The notes: generated by a model from the sequence alone, not told the origin. A stretch of DNA of 10,607 bases from Flammeovirgaceae bacterium (GCA_003229495.1 QIEB01000291.1:1-10607), one strand, 5' to 3'. Shown: positions 1-8,394, numbered from the stretch's first letter. Numbers and translations: made by a program.

Positions 1-2
1 GA

Positions 3-374
3 AGTATTGGAACTTTAGAATCACTAAAATGTTCGCACAGCCCAATTGCCAATCTGGAGCCTATTGCTCAGTTGCGAAAATTAAAAAATCTGAACTTTGA
101 GAACACATTAGTTGATGACCTGGAACCGCTAGTAAATTTAACTGGACTAACAGAGCTTGTTTTATCAGGCACCCCCGTTAAAGATCTCAAACCTCTAAAG
201 AGCATGATAAATTTAAGAACGCTGGAGTGCAATAATACTGGTGTAAAAAACCTGAAACCTATTCATGGGCTGCGAGGATTACGATCCTTGAAATGTTACA
301 ATACTAAAATTAACCTGCGTGAGGTGGAAAATTTCAAGATAGCAGTTCCTCAATGCGAAGTTATATATTACTAG
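3..374 (+). CDS. Leucine-rich-repeat protein, C-terminal part (5' end outside window)
   Basis: The reading frame is open from the first bases of the window to the TAG at 372-374, so this is the end of a longer gene; the TTG at 72 is an internal leucine codon, not a start. The 123 visible residues form regular 22-residue leucine-rich repeats, with units at about 9-74, 75-140, 141-206 and 207-272. Each has the pattern LxxLxLxxTxVxDLxPLxxL, as in internalin-type repeats. The last unit runs into a capping tail ending CEVIYY. Such repeats form curved solenoids that usually bind proteins, but the visible part shows no catalytic domain, so the ligand and cell location are unknown. It is convergent with the broken esterase gene, with 133 bp between the stops, and probably unrelated to the enzymes that follow. 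The repeat assignment is firm; the function is not. Confidence 0.88.
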   Translation, partial: SIGTLESLKCSHSPIANLEPIAQLRKLKNLNFENTLVDDLEPLVNLTGLTELVLSGTPVKDLKPLKSMINLRTLECNNTGVKNLKPIHGLRGLRSLKCYNTKINLREVENFKIAVPQCEVIYY

Positions 375-507
375 TTGTTTTGAGTGTTAAGGATGAGCAT
401 GCCTGAATATGGTTGCCCTTTTTCTAGTTAGTAATTTATTTTATATACGGGTTTTTCAGTGTTTTTCAATGTCTTAATGTAGGAATTCAAACTCCACAGG
501 GTTCATT

Positions 508-2404
508 TTATTTAGGGAACCATGCCGATAATTTCTGAACTTTTTTAAATGCCTCTGGCTTATGTAAATCCCTGTAAAGGTCCTCCGTCCATTTATAGGT
601 ATTTGGTAAGTCACCTATTGCTACAAGTTCATTGGGAAACATCAGCCCTGTCACTTGTGCCAAATCAGTTATGCGCAAACAGTTGAGCATCTCAATTGCC
701 TCACCTCTTCCATTTGGCGAACTTGCAACATCTTGAGTAGCCGGTGGATTTTTAATCATAAGCACCTTTATATTTCCGTCAAGCAAGCTGGCATACGGGG
801 CTATTGCGGACATTTCTCCCTGTGCAATTATGTGGATATTATTCGGGTCAATTCCGGGTATTTTTCGCAATGCTTGAAGACATCTGAGCACATCGTAAAC
901 CCGCATTGAGGCCACCGTACGTCCAGTCCAGGCAGATGATCTACGAATGTGGCTCTGCAGGGAAGTAGCCCAACCTGTTTCTCCAATTCCCCGGGCTTCA
1001 AAAAAGGCAACATTCATTTTGTCCCTTACCCCCGAAGTTAGCGATGCAGAAGCCCAACTTTCTTCATCAGGATTTTTTAGTACCAACAAAAGAGGCTGGA
1101 GTTTATCAGGTGATTGACTTCTTTGAAGATAAAATTTTAGCCTCCAACCATCTTCAGAAACAAAGCTATAAGTCTGCCTTCCGTACTTTGAAAAATTATT
1201 TGTTCGAAAATCCAATCGTATATCCAGGGGAACAGGCTCTTTTGGGAAGGCATGAAATGTTCTTTTCCTAAGGAAATCTACCACCTGTTTTCTATATATG
1301 TCCAATTGATTAATACTTTTAATTTCTGGAGGATGCGCTAATTTTACAAACGAGTCCTGAATGGTAACTGTCCGGTCATCCGCAGGAGGTCCATTCACAT
1401 AGGCAATTAGTTCTTCATTGGACAGTTCTTTAGAAATATCAATAAGGCCTACATCATCCGGTGATATATCCTTTCCCATCAATTCTTTCATAAAGAATGA
1501 CAGTATGCTGGGGCGTAATTCTTCATTTGCTCCATAACTATGTCCACCGGGGGCATTTGCCATAATTAAGTTTTGCGATTTCCCATAGTAGGAATAAACA
1601 GGTTTTAATTTATCGTAAAGGGCATGAACTGCTTCTATGGAATAATAGCCATCCCTTGAGGGTTGGGCTATCATGAATGACCTGGGAGCAATCAGGGCTC
1701 CGATATCTGAAAAATCAATGAGGTAGGTATTAATTGGCATCATACAATCACAGTGTTCATCGATGGTACGCTGAGATATTTGCCCTTCCAATGACCCGGC
1801 GCCCGCTACTGCCGCCGCCGCTTTTATACGCGTATCTGCTGCAGGTAAATACCAGCTCTGCGAACCGCCGCCCGAAATACCGGTAACGCCAATTTGATCT
1901 TTATCTACTTCTGGCAGTTGACATAAGAGGTCAATCCCCCGTATACCGTTCCAAATTTCCACACCTCCTGGATTGTATCCCCGGCTATACCATTGATACC
2001 AACCTTGGGATAGGGTTCCCGGATGCTCTCCTTTCACTTCTCCTCTTTGTATGGTCTCAATGATCAGACAAACAAAACCATTCTGGGCAAAATTTTTAGC
2101 GTGCGCCTGATAGTGATGTTTTTGTCACTTTCGGTGGTAATCGTTCACCTCTAATTGGCTTATCCGAAAGCCCCATCATTTCTAAAAACTCCTGGTAACG
2201 CTGATCCCGTATCGCCTCCCATTCCTGAAGATTATTGACATCTGTTAGTGAATTGTCCGTTATATCACTGGCTATCTTACATAAATATTGACGGATGTTA
2301 TTGGACTGGTCAAAATTAGAGGTTACAGAATAGTCGAATGGCTGTGAGTACGAGAATTCACAGCACAGGGCCATAAGGCAGGCAAATTTTAATTTATTTT
2401 TCAT
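508..2404 (-). pseudogene. Broken two-domain alpha/beta-hydrolase (acetylxylan esterase / prolyl oligopeptidase-like)
   Basis: The gene begins at the ATG at 2404 with a signal peptide (MKNKLKFACLMALCCEFSYS) and runs 102 codons to a TAA at 2096-2098. The rest of the protein lies in another frame, open from about 2126 to the TAA at 508. That frame includes KHHYQAHAKNFAQNGFVCLI upstream of the GTG at 2037, so GTG is not a true start. Intact relatives carry some 50-55 residues between the KVT segment and this KxxYQ segment; here they are missing, and the frame change implies a loss of 3n+2 bases near 2119-2128. The first hydrolase domain keeps the nucleophile motif GISGGG (Ser codon 1873-1875), a CDCMMPINTY stretch, an acidic QPSRDGYY segment and a histidine in GGHSYG. 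The second domain has ARGIGETGW but AQGEMSA where a GxSxG would be expected. Relatives are exported carbohydrate esterases or peptidases. The long remaining frame suggests recent damage or an assembly error. Confidence 0.8.
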
Positions 2405-2418
2405 TTTACTTGATCTCG

Positions 2419-3525
2419 TCAATTCAATATTGCCTTATTCTTCCTCTTATCATCAGGAAACATCTTTAGCCACTTTCTGGCATTTTTTGAATAGATCCTA
2501 TCTATCACTTCTCGCGGAAGATGTAAGCCCTGAAATTCACCCGTTAAAAGATCACTTGTCATTATATTGTCTGTAACCAAAAACTCCCAATCGCGAATCC
2601 AGGTATTGTGCATTTCACTTTGCTTGTCTATTACATCCATCTTACCATTGTCTCCCATATCTGTTGCATAGAGCAAACGATCCTGGTATTTTATAAGAAA
2701 GGCTCTTACTTTCTTCCGATCTTCCTTTGTCTGATAAAACACTTGTCCTATTCTGGCGGCCATATCAACTGACATGTTGGGGAACTTATCCAGCCGCTTT
2801 GCCAATTCATCAACACTCCATTCCAGACTTCCTAAATGAGCGCCCATAAAGATCAAATCAGGATTTTTCTCCAACATCCTATCCCTGGCTGCTACTTGTT
2901 CGTCGTAAGACGGTAAATCTGGATGTTTATACATGTGATATTGCGGATTATCTTTAAAATAGCCTTTGTCGTTATTGGTGGTCATTTCTCCAATCGGCAA
3001 CCAACAGTTTTTCGGCTCGCCAAGATGCCCAATCAATGTGATTTTTCTGCTGGTCAGCATATTAAAAATAGTATCCAATTTAGGATCATCAATCATGACC
3101 AGTGCTCCATTTTTATCCCTGAAAACCATCCCGATGTTCTTCCACACCTTCACTGCGACAGCTCCTTCATTAATTCCTTTATCCAGCCAATCGAGCGTAC
3201 TGCTCACCCAATCAGGGTTGTCCCAATCTTTAATTGAAAAGGAGGTGGCAAATTCAAAATCTTCGGGATGTCTTCCTTTTATGTCCAAACGATAATTGTA
3301 TTCCTCTACAATTTCCTTCTGTGTATTGGAAATATCAACCACAATATTAAGTAGTCTGAAATTGTCCTTTCTTGCCTGTTCTACAAAGGTATCCCTATCC
3401 GTGGCCACGTGAATATGTACGTCAATTTTATCAACTTCTTCAAAGTCGTCCATGGAATAATATACCGGCTGTTTCATACAGGATAAAAATATTAATGGTA
3501 GAAATAATATGATTAAGATTTTCAT
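2419..3525 (-). CDS. Lipoprotein amidohydrolase of the Amidohydro_2 (TIM-barrel metal hydrolase) family
   Basis: The ATG at 3525 is preferred over one 14 codons upstream because it begins directly with a lipoprotein signal, MKILIILFLPLIFLSC, with the lipid-bearing cysteine at residue 16. The 368-residue protein should be anchored in a membrane, facing the periplasm or outside. Features of the metal-dependent Amidohydro_2 fold appear in order: DVHIH (residues 35-39), a lysine in AVKVWK (126), IGHLGEP (His167), MGAHLG (His230) and YATDMG (Asp289). Family members hydrolyse or decarboxylate diverse substrates (amides, lactones, aromatic acids), so the substrate cannot be named. It starts 62 bp after the GH20 stop and ends 14 bp before the esterase-like gene, so the three are very likely co-transcribed. 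A role on a sugar-derived amide or lactone released by the neighbouring enzymes is inference. Length and motifs look complete. Confidence 0.88.
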   Translation of the reverse strand: MKILIILFLPLIFLSCMKQPVYYSMDDFEEVDKIDVHIHVATDRDTFVEQARKDNFRLLNIVVDISNTQKEIVEEYNYRLDIKGRHPEDFEFATSFSIKDWDNPDWVSSTLDWLDKGINEGAVAVKVWKNIGMVFRDKNGALVMIDDPKLDTIFNMLTSRKITLIGHLGEPKNCWLPIGEMTTNNDKGYFKDNPQYHMYKHPDLPSYDEQVAARDRMLEKNPDLIFMGAHLGSLEWSVDELAKRLDKFPNMSVDMAARIGQVFYQTKEDRKKVRAFLIKYQDRLLYATDMGDNGKMDVIDKQSEMHNTWIRDWEFLVTDNIMTSDLLTGEFQGLHLPREVIDRIYSKNARKWLKMFPDDKRKNKAILN

Positions 3526-3587
3526 GGTTTGTTGAGTGTAACTCTCATAAGTGGTCATTTTCAACATTTGTTAAATCTGAATGTACA

Positions 3588-5750
3588 TCAATACTCAAGC
3601 TGAAATGATTCCCTATACTCTCTTAGGCGATCCAGATAGCCTTCCATGTCCAGTAGCTGCTCATCATAAATTAAATAACTCATGTCTGCGGTACGGTTGG
3701 CAAAATGACGGGAACGATCCATTTTATAAAAGTATCGCTTTTCTGACGTGGACAGCCCCTTGGGCAGTCTGGTTTTCTCCCATGTGGCCACAAATTTATT
3801 GAAAACACTATCTCTTCTGGACAGGCTATGCTCAATAATTTCTTCGGCCTTTAATAAACTGTTGTATGCAGCTTGTCTGTTTGAAAAGGCATTTTTGTGA
3901 GCTTCAGTTATTGTCCGTTCCAAATTTGACAAGTCCAGGTAAGTATGACAAGTATGATCAATTAATTCCGCAATAGACCGGTAAAGTTCAAAATCGTAAT
4001 GGTTATGTTTAGCCAGATTTTTATTGGTCTCAATTATTTGAAGCGCCAGTATCATCTTCTTGCTTTGCATTCCGGATCGAATGACCATGTCATCATATTC
4101 TCTATTCCAATACCGGTCATATTCTATATATTGTCCTCTTGGTAAATCTGGTAAATGCGTTTTACCGATTATTCCATGATGCCATACATTTCGCTCAAAG
4201 GTTTCAGCAAAATAGTAGGCTCCTTCATTCAACAACTCGTAGAGCTCTTTCATGTCAACTACTTCATTTCCATAATAGCTGGCAAAAAATGAATCTTCCA
4301 ATTCATCCGGGCTTGGCGCCGCTCCATTCCATGAGTATTGTGCAGAAGCGATAAAACTTAACATCCACATCTGGTTGTGAAGCCCCGAATCATCCCACGA
4401 GGTGTTGATCATACCATCAAAAACCTGTGACTTGGATCCCGTAGAGAGTAAATCATATGAGTTTTTTAAGCTCCCTGATACCTTTTTGCCCCTGCGCTTT
4501 CTGAAATGATATGGCAGAAATAATGGTTCTATTCCTGGATTTGGGTCATATATAAATACTTCAAATCCCATTGACTTTGCCTCTTTTGCATATCTAAAAT
4601 CCGGAGTTATATAACTATAGCTTTCCGTAAGAACCATGTCTGTATTAGGTTTAATGCCTTTTATCGGCGATTTGTTTTTCTCCCAACCCATAGGTCTTTC
4701 CCATAGCATTACTTTTCGGGACTTTTTAAGATGTTCGGCGCTTCTGCTGGCAAATGAGTGATACAGCCCACTATTGCCAACTTCGTTTGCACTTGCTTGG
4801 CATTTACTACATACCCCCAATTCATATGTCTCATCGGAGCCAATATGGATATACTTTGATCCTGGAGTAGCTTCTATTGCCTCATCCCATAGGTCAAACA
4901 ACAGGTTATAGGTGCCATCTTCCAGCGGGCAAAATTCCCAATCAGAATTCTCAACTTCTCGTAGGTCCTTGTATTGCGGCCATTTCAAAATAAAACTCAC
5001 ATGCCCTAATCCTTGAACCAATGGCACCAACTCTACATGATATTCCCTGGCATATCTGGTAAATGCCTGCATCTCTTCCATAGTGAAAGCTCCCGGAGCG
5101 CCTATTTCGGGGTGACTCTTATAAGCAAATTTGTCTTCCCATTCCCATACCAGCATGTTGATTTTGTATTTGGCCAGATCCCTGATAAAACTCTTCACAT
5201 AGCTGCCCCTGTCCTGGTGATGTTTGGTATCGTAGTGAGCGGCTCTAATCTCCACATCAGGCCAATCTGTAATTTTCATTCCCGGAACGTAAACTATTCC
5301 TCTTGCTTTTTTGATCAACTGGAAAAGTGTCTGAACTCCATAGAAAAGACCATCTTCCCCATTTGCATTTATTGTCAAAGCATTACTATCCGTTGTTATT
5401 ATGTAGCCCTGCTCTCCTATAGGCCTGGAGGTTCCTTTTCTATTCAGAATGACGTTGCTACTTCTATGGTATTCTCCAATAACAGCTTGTATACCCCACA
5501 GTTCATGCAGCCTTATCTTCAACAGCTCCGCGGTTTGCAGGTCTACCTGAGTAGCATTCTTATCGACCACGATATTAACCGGGCTAGTTAATGCAAAGTT
5601 ATTCCCTCCTAGTTCTACTTGTTGTGGGTAGGGTATTACATGGAGACCAATGTTGGAAAGATCTGAAGCCTTGCAATGGTATGGAAATGATATTCCTAAT
5701 AGGATTAAAGCGGCTGTATATAATGATATTGCGTTGTTTTTCATTTTCAT
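3588..5750 (-). CDS. Exported GH20 family beta-N-acetylhexosaminidase-like enzyme
   Basis: This 720-residue enzyme should remove terminal N-acetylhexosamine from glycans by substrate-assisted catalysis. It has a Sec signal peptide (about residues 1-28) and a GH20 N-terminal alpha/beta domain (about 35-160, with NIGLHVIPYPQQ and GEDGLFYGVQTLFQL). The GH20 barrel (about 165-480) contains the hallmark HIGSDE, so Asp306 and Glu307 are the expected catalytic pair, and GMINTSWDDSGLH lies near its end. A helical C-terminal region of about 230 residues follows and I cannot assign it. The barrel start is divergent: IRAAHYDTKHH replaces the usual RGxxLDxxRH, and LVWEWEDKF stands where relatives have HWHxxDxQ, so specificity may differ from classical chitobiases. 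Two start codons lie close together (5750 and 5744). A 174-bp gap upstream could hold a separate promoter. The family call is firm; the exact sugar is not. Confidence 0.92.
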   Translation of the reverse strand: MKMKNNAISLYTAALILLGISFPYHCKASDLSNIGLHVIPYPQQVELGGNNFALTSPVNIVVDKNATQVDLQTAELLKIRLHELWGIQAVIGEYHRSSNVILNRKGTSRPIGEQGYIITTDSNALTINANGEDGLFYGVQTLFQLIKKARGIVYVPGMKITDWPDVEIRAAHYDTKHHQDRGSYVKSFIRDLAKYKINMLVWEWEDKFAYKSHPEIGAPGAFTMEEMQAFTRYAREYHVELVPLVQGLGHVSFILKWPQYKDLREVENSDWEFCPLEDGTYNLLFDLWDEAIEATPGSKYIHIGSDETYELGVCSKCQASANEVGNSGLYHSFASRSAEHLKKSRKVMLWERPMGWEKNKSPIKGIKPNTDMVLTESYSYITPDFRYAKEAKSMGFEVFIYDPNPGIEPLFLPYHFRKRRGKKVSGSLKNSYDLLSTGSKSQVFDGMINTSWDDSGLHNQMWMLSFIASAQYSWNGAAPSPDELEDSFFASYYGNEVVDMKELYELLNEGAYYFAETFERNVWHHGIIGKTHLPDLPRGQYIEYDRYWNREYDDMVIRSGMQSKKMILALQIIETNKNLAKHNHYDFELYRSIAELIDHTCHTYLDLSNLERTITEAHKNAFSNRQAAYNSLLKAEEIIEHSLSRRDSVFNKFVATWEKTRLPKGLSTSEKRYFYKMDRSRHFANRTADMSYLIYDEQLLDMEGYLDRLREYRESFQLEY

Positions 5751-5924
5751 TTTTTTTGGTTATGTCAAAATCGTTCAAATGAGTAAGGTGACAGATCAAT
5801 ATGAGATCTATTCATTACCTTTATCTGTTTTATTCATCGCTATGGACTGTGACAATAACCGGAGTTAATGCTACCTGTAATTTTATTTTATTAGATATTA
5901 ATTAAGATTATTTTTCTCCAGACA

Positions 5925-7358
5925 CTATTCTTTGACGGAAATCTTACCGATTGTGTACCATCCTTCAGCGTCCTTTCCTTCAATAGCTAAATTTATTTTA
6001 GGTTCATGCGATTGTCTTTCTACAATACCGACCTGTATTTCATAGTCTCCAGTTGGCATATCGATGGGTACAAATATTGAACCATCATAGATGTTGTCAC
6101 CAGGAAGCCAAGTGTTGATGACAGCGTCGGTGATCATAACTTTAGTATTGTTTTTGTTTTTGAACCGAATGGCCAGCTTATAGTTTTTGTAACAAGGGGC
6201 TACACCTTTGTTTTCCCACCATGATTTGAAAGAAAGCTTTTCATTGGGCTTTACAAATTCAGGAAATGAGAAATTACGGAGTACAAAACGATATCCCATT
6301 TTTTTTAACCATCGGTTTATCTGCGGCTGCCATTCGGGTGGTACAGGGGAAGATTTGGCATTGAAAGATGATATGTGCCATTTTAAAGTTTCATCAATAA
6401 TATAATCCACATCTTTTGCAGTGTATCCCTGTTCCTGTTTCCAGCTTTTCATTGTTCCGCAAATTTCAAGACTTATCGGTGCAGTTTTCCAGACATTTTG
6501 CATTCCAAAATTGATAATTCCCTGAGGGTAGTATCGGTACATATGCGTCCAACCATCCTGTTCGTCTGCCCAAAATCCAAGATCACCTATACAATCAACC
6601 CGCCAACCTGCATTGGCCTGTGACAATACGTATTTATTAGTTTTTTCATCCGTCATTAACATAATAAGTGGTGTCTCTTTGAAATGGTCAGTATAAGCAT
6701 TTACAAGAGCTGCCCGAGTCTTTGGGGTTAGTATTGCTGAACCACGGCCTTCTCCCCAAAATCCAACAATGGAAAGGTCAACAGCCTCTAAGTCTGGATG
6801 CCCGTCGTATCGTTTTCCCAGCTCTGAGATTATCTTCCCGAAATGCTGAGCATATCTGGGATCTTCAGCATCAACCCGCCAACCTTTTTTCCCTTCGGGC
6901 AACCATTCATCTTTATCTCCAACCATGGTCCGGTACCAAGCCGGAACATCCCTATCCGGTCCGGTACCATAAGGGGCAATACGGAGTATGAGTGTTTGTT
7001 GTCGTTCATGAGCTGTTTTCAACGCTTTGGCGATCATAGCCCAGTTATATTGTTGCGATTTCGGCTCCATATATTTCCAATAAACTCTGAAATAGGCAAT
7101 GGAGGTCATTGGGTGGTCTTTGTTTTCTAAGTCGCCATCAAAATCCTGATATTCCATAGGAAGGCCTTCTGTCCAACCTATGCCCTCATTTAATTCATCA
7201 CCATTAAATCGCTGAAAGGTGGTAAAGCCCATTCCGGGATTGACCAACACATCATCTATCTCAATGGGTCTGACATAGATAGTTTTTTGTGCAAAAACTT
7301 CCCACGTGATGCAGGTCAGGAAACTGATTAAGGAAAAAATAACTATTTGCTTTTTCAT
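5925..7358 (-). CDS. Exported DUF4832-containing protein, putative glycoside hydrolase
   Basis: The 477-residue product starts with a clear signal peptide ending in EVFAQ, giving a mature start near residue 25. The N-terminal part has the NPGMGFTTFQ opening and a beta/alpha-barrel-like progression (TSIAYFRVYWKYMEP, TLILRIAPYG, DLSIVGFWGEG) similar to GH42-type or other clan-A hydrolases. The C-terminal half (about 230-450) matches what I know of DUF4832, and ends in a beta-rich domain with GDYEIQVGIVE. Glu203 in GFWGEG is a candidate acid/base and Glu298 in PISLEICG a candidate nucleophile; this pairing is my inference from position. No activity can be named. It lies 61 bp downstream of the lipoprotein gene and 174 bp upstream of GH20 on the same strand, so action on the same glycan is likely. 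Its C-terminus (EGWYTIGK) is echoed by a small remnant just upstream at 7383-7430. Confidence 0.82.
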   Translation of the reverse strand: MKKQIVIFSLISFLTCITWEVFAQKTIYVRPIEIDDVLVNPGMGFTTFQRFNGDELNEGIGWTEGLPMEYQDFDGDLENKDHPMTSIAYFRVYWKYMEPKSQQYNWAMIAKALKTAHERQQTLILRIAPYGTGPDRDVPAWYRTMVGDKDEWLPEGKKGWRVDAEDPRYAQHFGKIISELGKRYDGHPDLEAVDLSIVGFWGEGRGSAILTPKTRAALVNAYTDHFKETPLIMLMTDEKTNKYVLSQANAGWRVDCIGDLGFWADEQDGWTHMYRYYPQGIINFGMQNVWKTAPISLEICGTMKSWKQEQGYTAKDVDYIIDETLKWHISSFNAKSSPVPPEWQPQINRWLKKMGYRFVLRNFSFPEFVKPNEKLSFKSWWENKGVAPCYKNYKLAIRFKNKNNTKVMITDAVINTWLPGDNIYDGSIFVPIDMPTGDYEIQVGIVERQSHEPKINLAIEGKDAEGWYTIGKISVKE

Positions 7359-7382
7359 CGATATGAACTTATGGTGGGTTGT

Positions 7383-7430
7383 TTAATTAATATTTGTTTT
7401 GCCAAACTTATACCAGCCGTCAGGATTTTT
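7383..7430 (-). pseudogene. Possible remnant of the 3' end of a DUF4832-type gene
   Basis: In the frame one base off from the lipoprotein's reading frame, running across its TGA and into the intergenic gap, the minus strand encodes KNPDGWYKFGKTNIN followed by TAA (7383-7385). This resembles the end of the neighbouring DUF4832 protein, which finishes KDAEGWYTIGKISVKE; the shared core is GWY, two residues, GK. The frame is closed upstream by a TGA at 7440-7442, so only about 16-19 codons survive. A lost tandem copy whose body was replaced by the lipoprotein gene would explain it. Chance is a real alternative because the stretch is so short. Confidence 0.3.
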
Positions 7431-8394
7431 CCTTTTCCTTCAAGTATTTCACAATGGGCTCAATATCTCCTTCCGTAAAAAGAATCAAGCCTTCAGCATA
7501 GGCTTCTTCATCAGGTTTTAAGGTGCCGAAATAGGGATCTGCATGGATGCAAGGAATGAATGTATTGGCGATCATACTTTTTCCAGGTGTCCACCAAAAA
7601 ATCACTTTTCGCTCATAGTCCATAGAGGTAACTATGGATAAAGCCAGATCCATGTCCTGTTTGATCAATCCTCCGTTTTTTTCCGCCCGTGTATCCCTTT
7701 GAGGGCAGCCTTTTACCACACAGCCTTTAAAAGTTGTGTTGATATTTTCTGTAGGTAGTTCTGCCAGGGCAGTGATCCGGTCATTGATCAGGATGTGATT
7801 GTGTTGAAAATCATGATGCTTTTGCGGAAACCCAGTCAGATCCCTGAACTGATTGCAAACCAAGGGACGTATTACAGGCAAGGTTTTTGACCCATGATTG
7901 ATGATGCTCATTGCCACATATACTCCCTGAGCATCAAATGGAAAATCCCAGTCATCCATCACACGCGCAAATGATTCCACATAAACATCTTTTAGTGCCA
8001 GGCTTTCAACCCTAAACGATGCTTGTTTCCCATCCGGTGAAATGACCCAAGGATTGGGAATACTGTCGTAGTGACGCAGGATGGTATTTCCTACCGGATT
8101 GTACTCCAGATGCTCTGGAAAATTAAGGTATAAGAAACCTCCTTTCTCCCAGGGAGCGTTAATAAACAGGCCATAGGTGAGAATTTCTTCAGGATCTTCG
8201 CTTTTTTTATTAGGGTCTGTATAAAAATAGATTTTATCTGAGAGGGATGGCGTTTTTGAATGGATGAAATTGGTTTTCTTATCTGTGCATCCCATTTGAC
8301 TCAGGATGAACGCTAGCACAGAATAGATGAAAAGCCTGGTTCTGTAGCCATAAGCTTTGTTAATAGTTGATTTGCGCACATTTAATTGATCCAT
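7420..8394 (-). CDS. Uncharacterised lipoprotein (324 residues)
   Basis: I do not recognise this family. The ATG at 8394 is preferred over an in-frame ATG at 8508 because the extra 38 residues are polar and would bury the export signal. From 8394 the protein has a basic N-terminus, a hydrophobic stretch (LFIYSVLAFILSQMGC) and a likely lipidated Cys36, although the residues before the cysteine are an imperfect lipobox. The mature part has no further membrane segment and appears rich in beta strands. Notable local features are a histidine cluster (QKHHDFQHNHI, residues 191-201), three further cysteines (180, 225 and 230, the last two in GCVVKGCPQRD), and a motif-like block WWTPGKSMIANTFIPCIHAD (268-286, includes Cys282) followed by PYFG. 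It is the first gene of the minus-strand run, 61 bp before the DUF4832 gene, and divergent from the creatininase-fold gene. A glycan-binding or enzymatic role is only suggested by context. Confidence 0.75.
   Translation of the reverse strand: MDQLNVRKSTINKAYGYRTRLFIYSVLAFILSQMGCTDKKTNFIHSKTPSLSDKIYFYTDPNKKSEDPEEILTYGLFINAPWEKGGFLYLNFPEHLEYNPVGNTILRHYDSIPNPWVISPDGKQASFRVESLALKDVYVESFARVMDDWDFPFDAQGVYVAMSIINHGSKTLPVIRPLVCNQFRDLTGFPQKHHDFQHNHILINDRITALAELPTENINTTFKGCVVKGCPQRDTRAEKNGGLIKQDMDLALSIVTSMDYERKVIFWWTPGKSMIANTFIPCIHADPYFGTLKPDEEAYAEGLILFTEGDIEPIVKYLKEKEKS

Noticed and set aside
375..507. Short open stretches (minus-strand ATG at about 505, MNPVEFEFLH) and T-runs between the LRR gene and the broken esterase gene.
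   Set aside because: The frames are only 10-25 codons with no recognisable similarity. I found no stable hairpin followed by a T-run, so neither a gene nor a terminator is claimed.
1044..1271. Plus-strand open frame opposite the broken esterase gene.
   Set aside because: It is the antisense shadow of a clearly conserved hydrolase frame and shows no protein family features.
5013..5591. A 192-codon plus-strand open frame opposite GH20.
   Set aside because: The minus strand encodes a well-conserved GH20 domain over the same bases; the plus-strand product is cysteine- and histidine-rich without a recognisable motif, as expected of a shadow frame.
5751..5924. Gap before GH20, with a minus-strand TTGA and a CATTTG that could suggest a promoter, and a 22-codon open stretch.
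   Set aside because: The spacing of the -7-like element is wrong (four bases between TA and TTTG instead of two) and the peptide is not recognisable. The gap may hold a promoter but I cannot place it.
6927..6969. A 12-bp direct repeat (GGTCCGGTACCA at 6927-6938 and 6958-6969) inside the DUF4832 gene.
   Set aside because: It lies in coding sequence in different frames and occurs only twice; most likely coincidence.
508..8394. The minus-strand run as a complete Sus-type polysaccharide utilisation locus.
   Set aside because: No SusC/SusD homologue, sensor or regulator is encoded in the window, so only part of a locus at most can be claimed.
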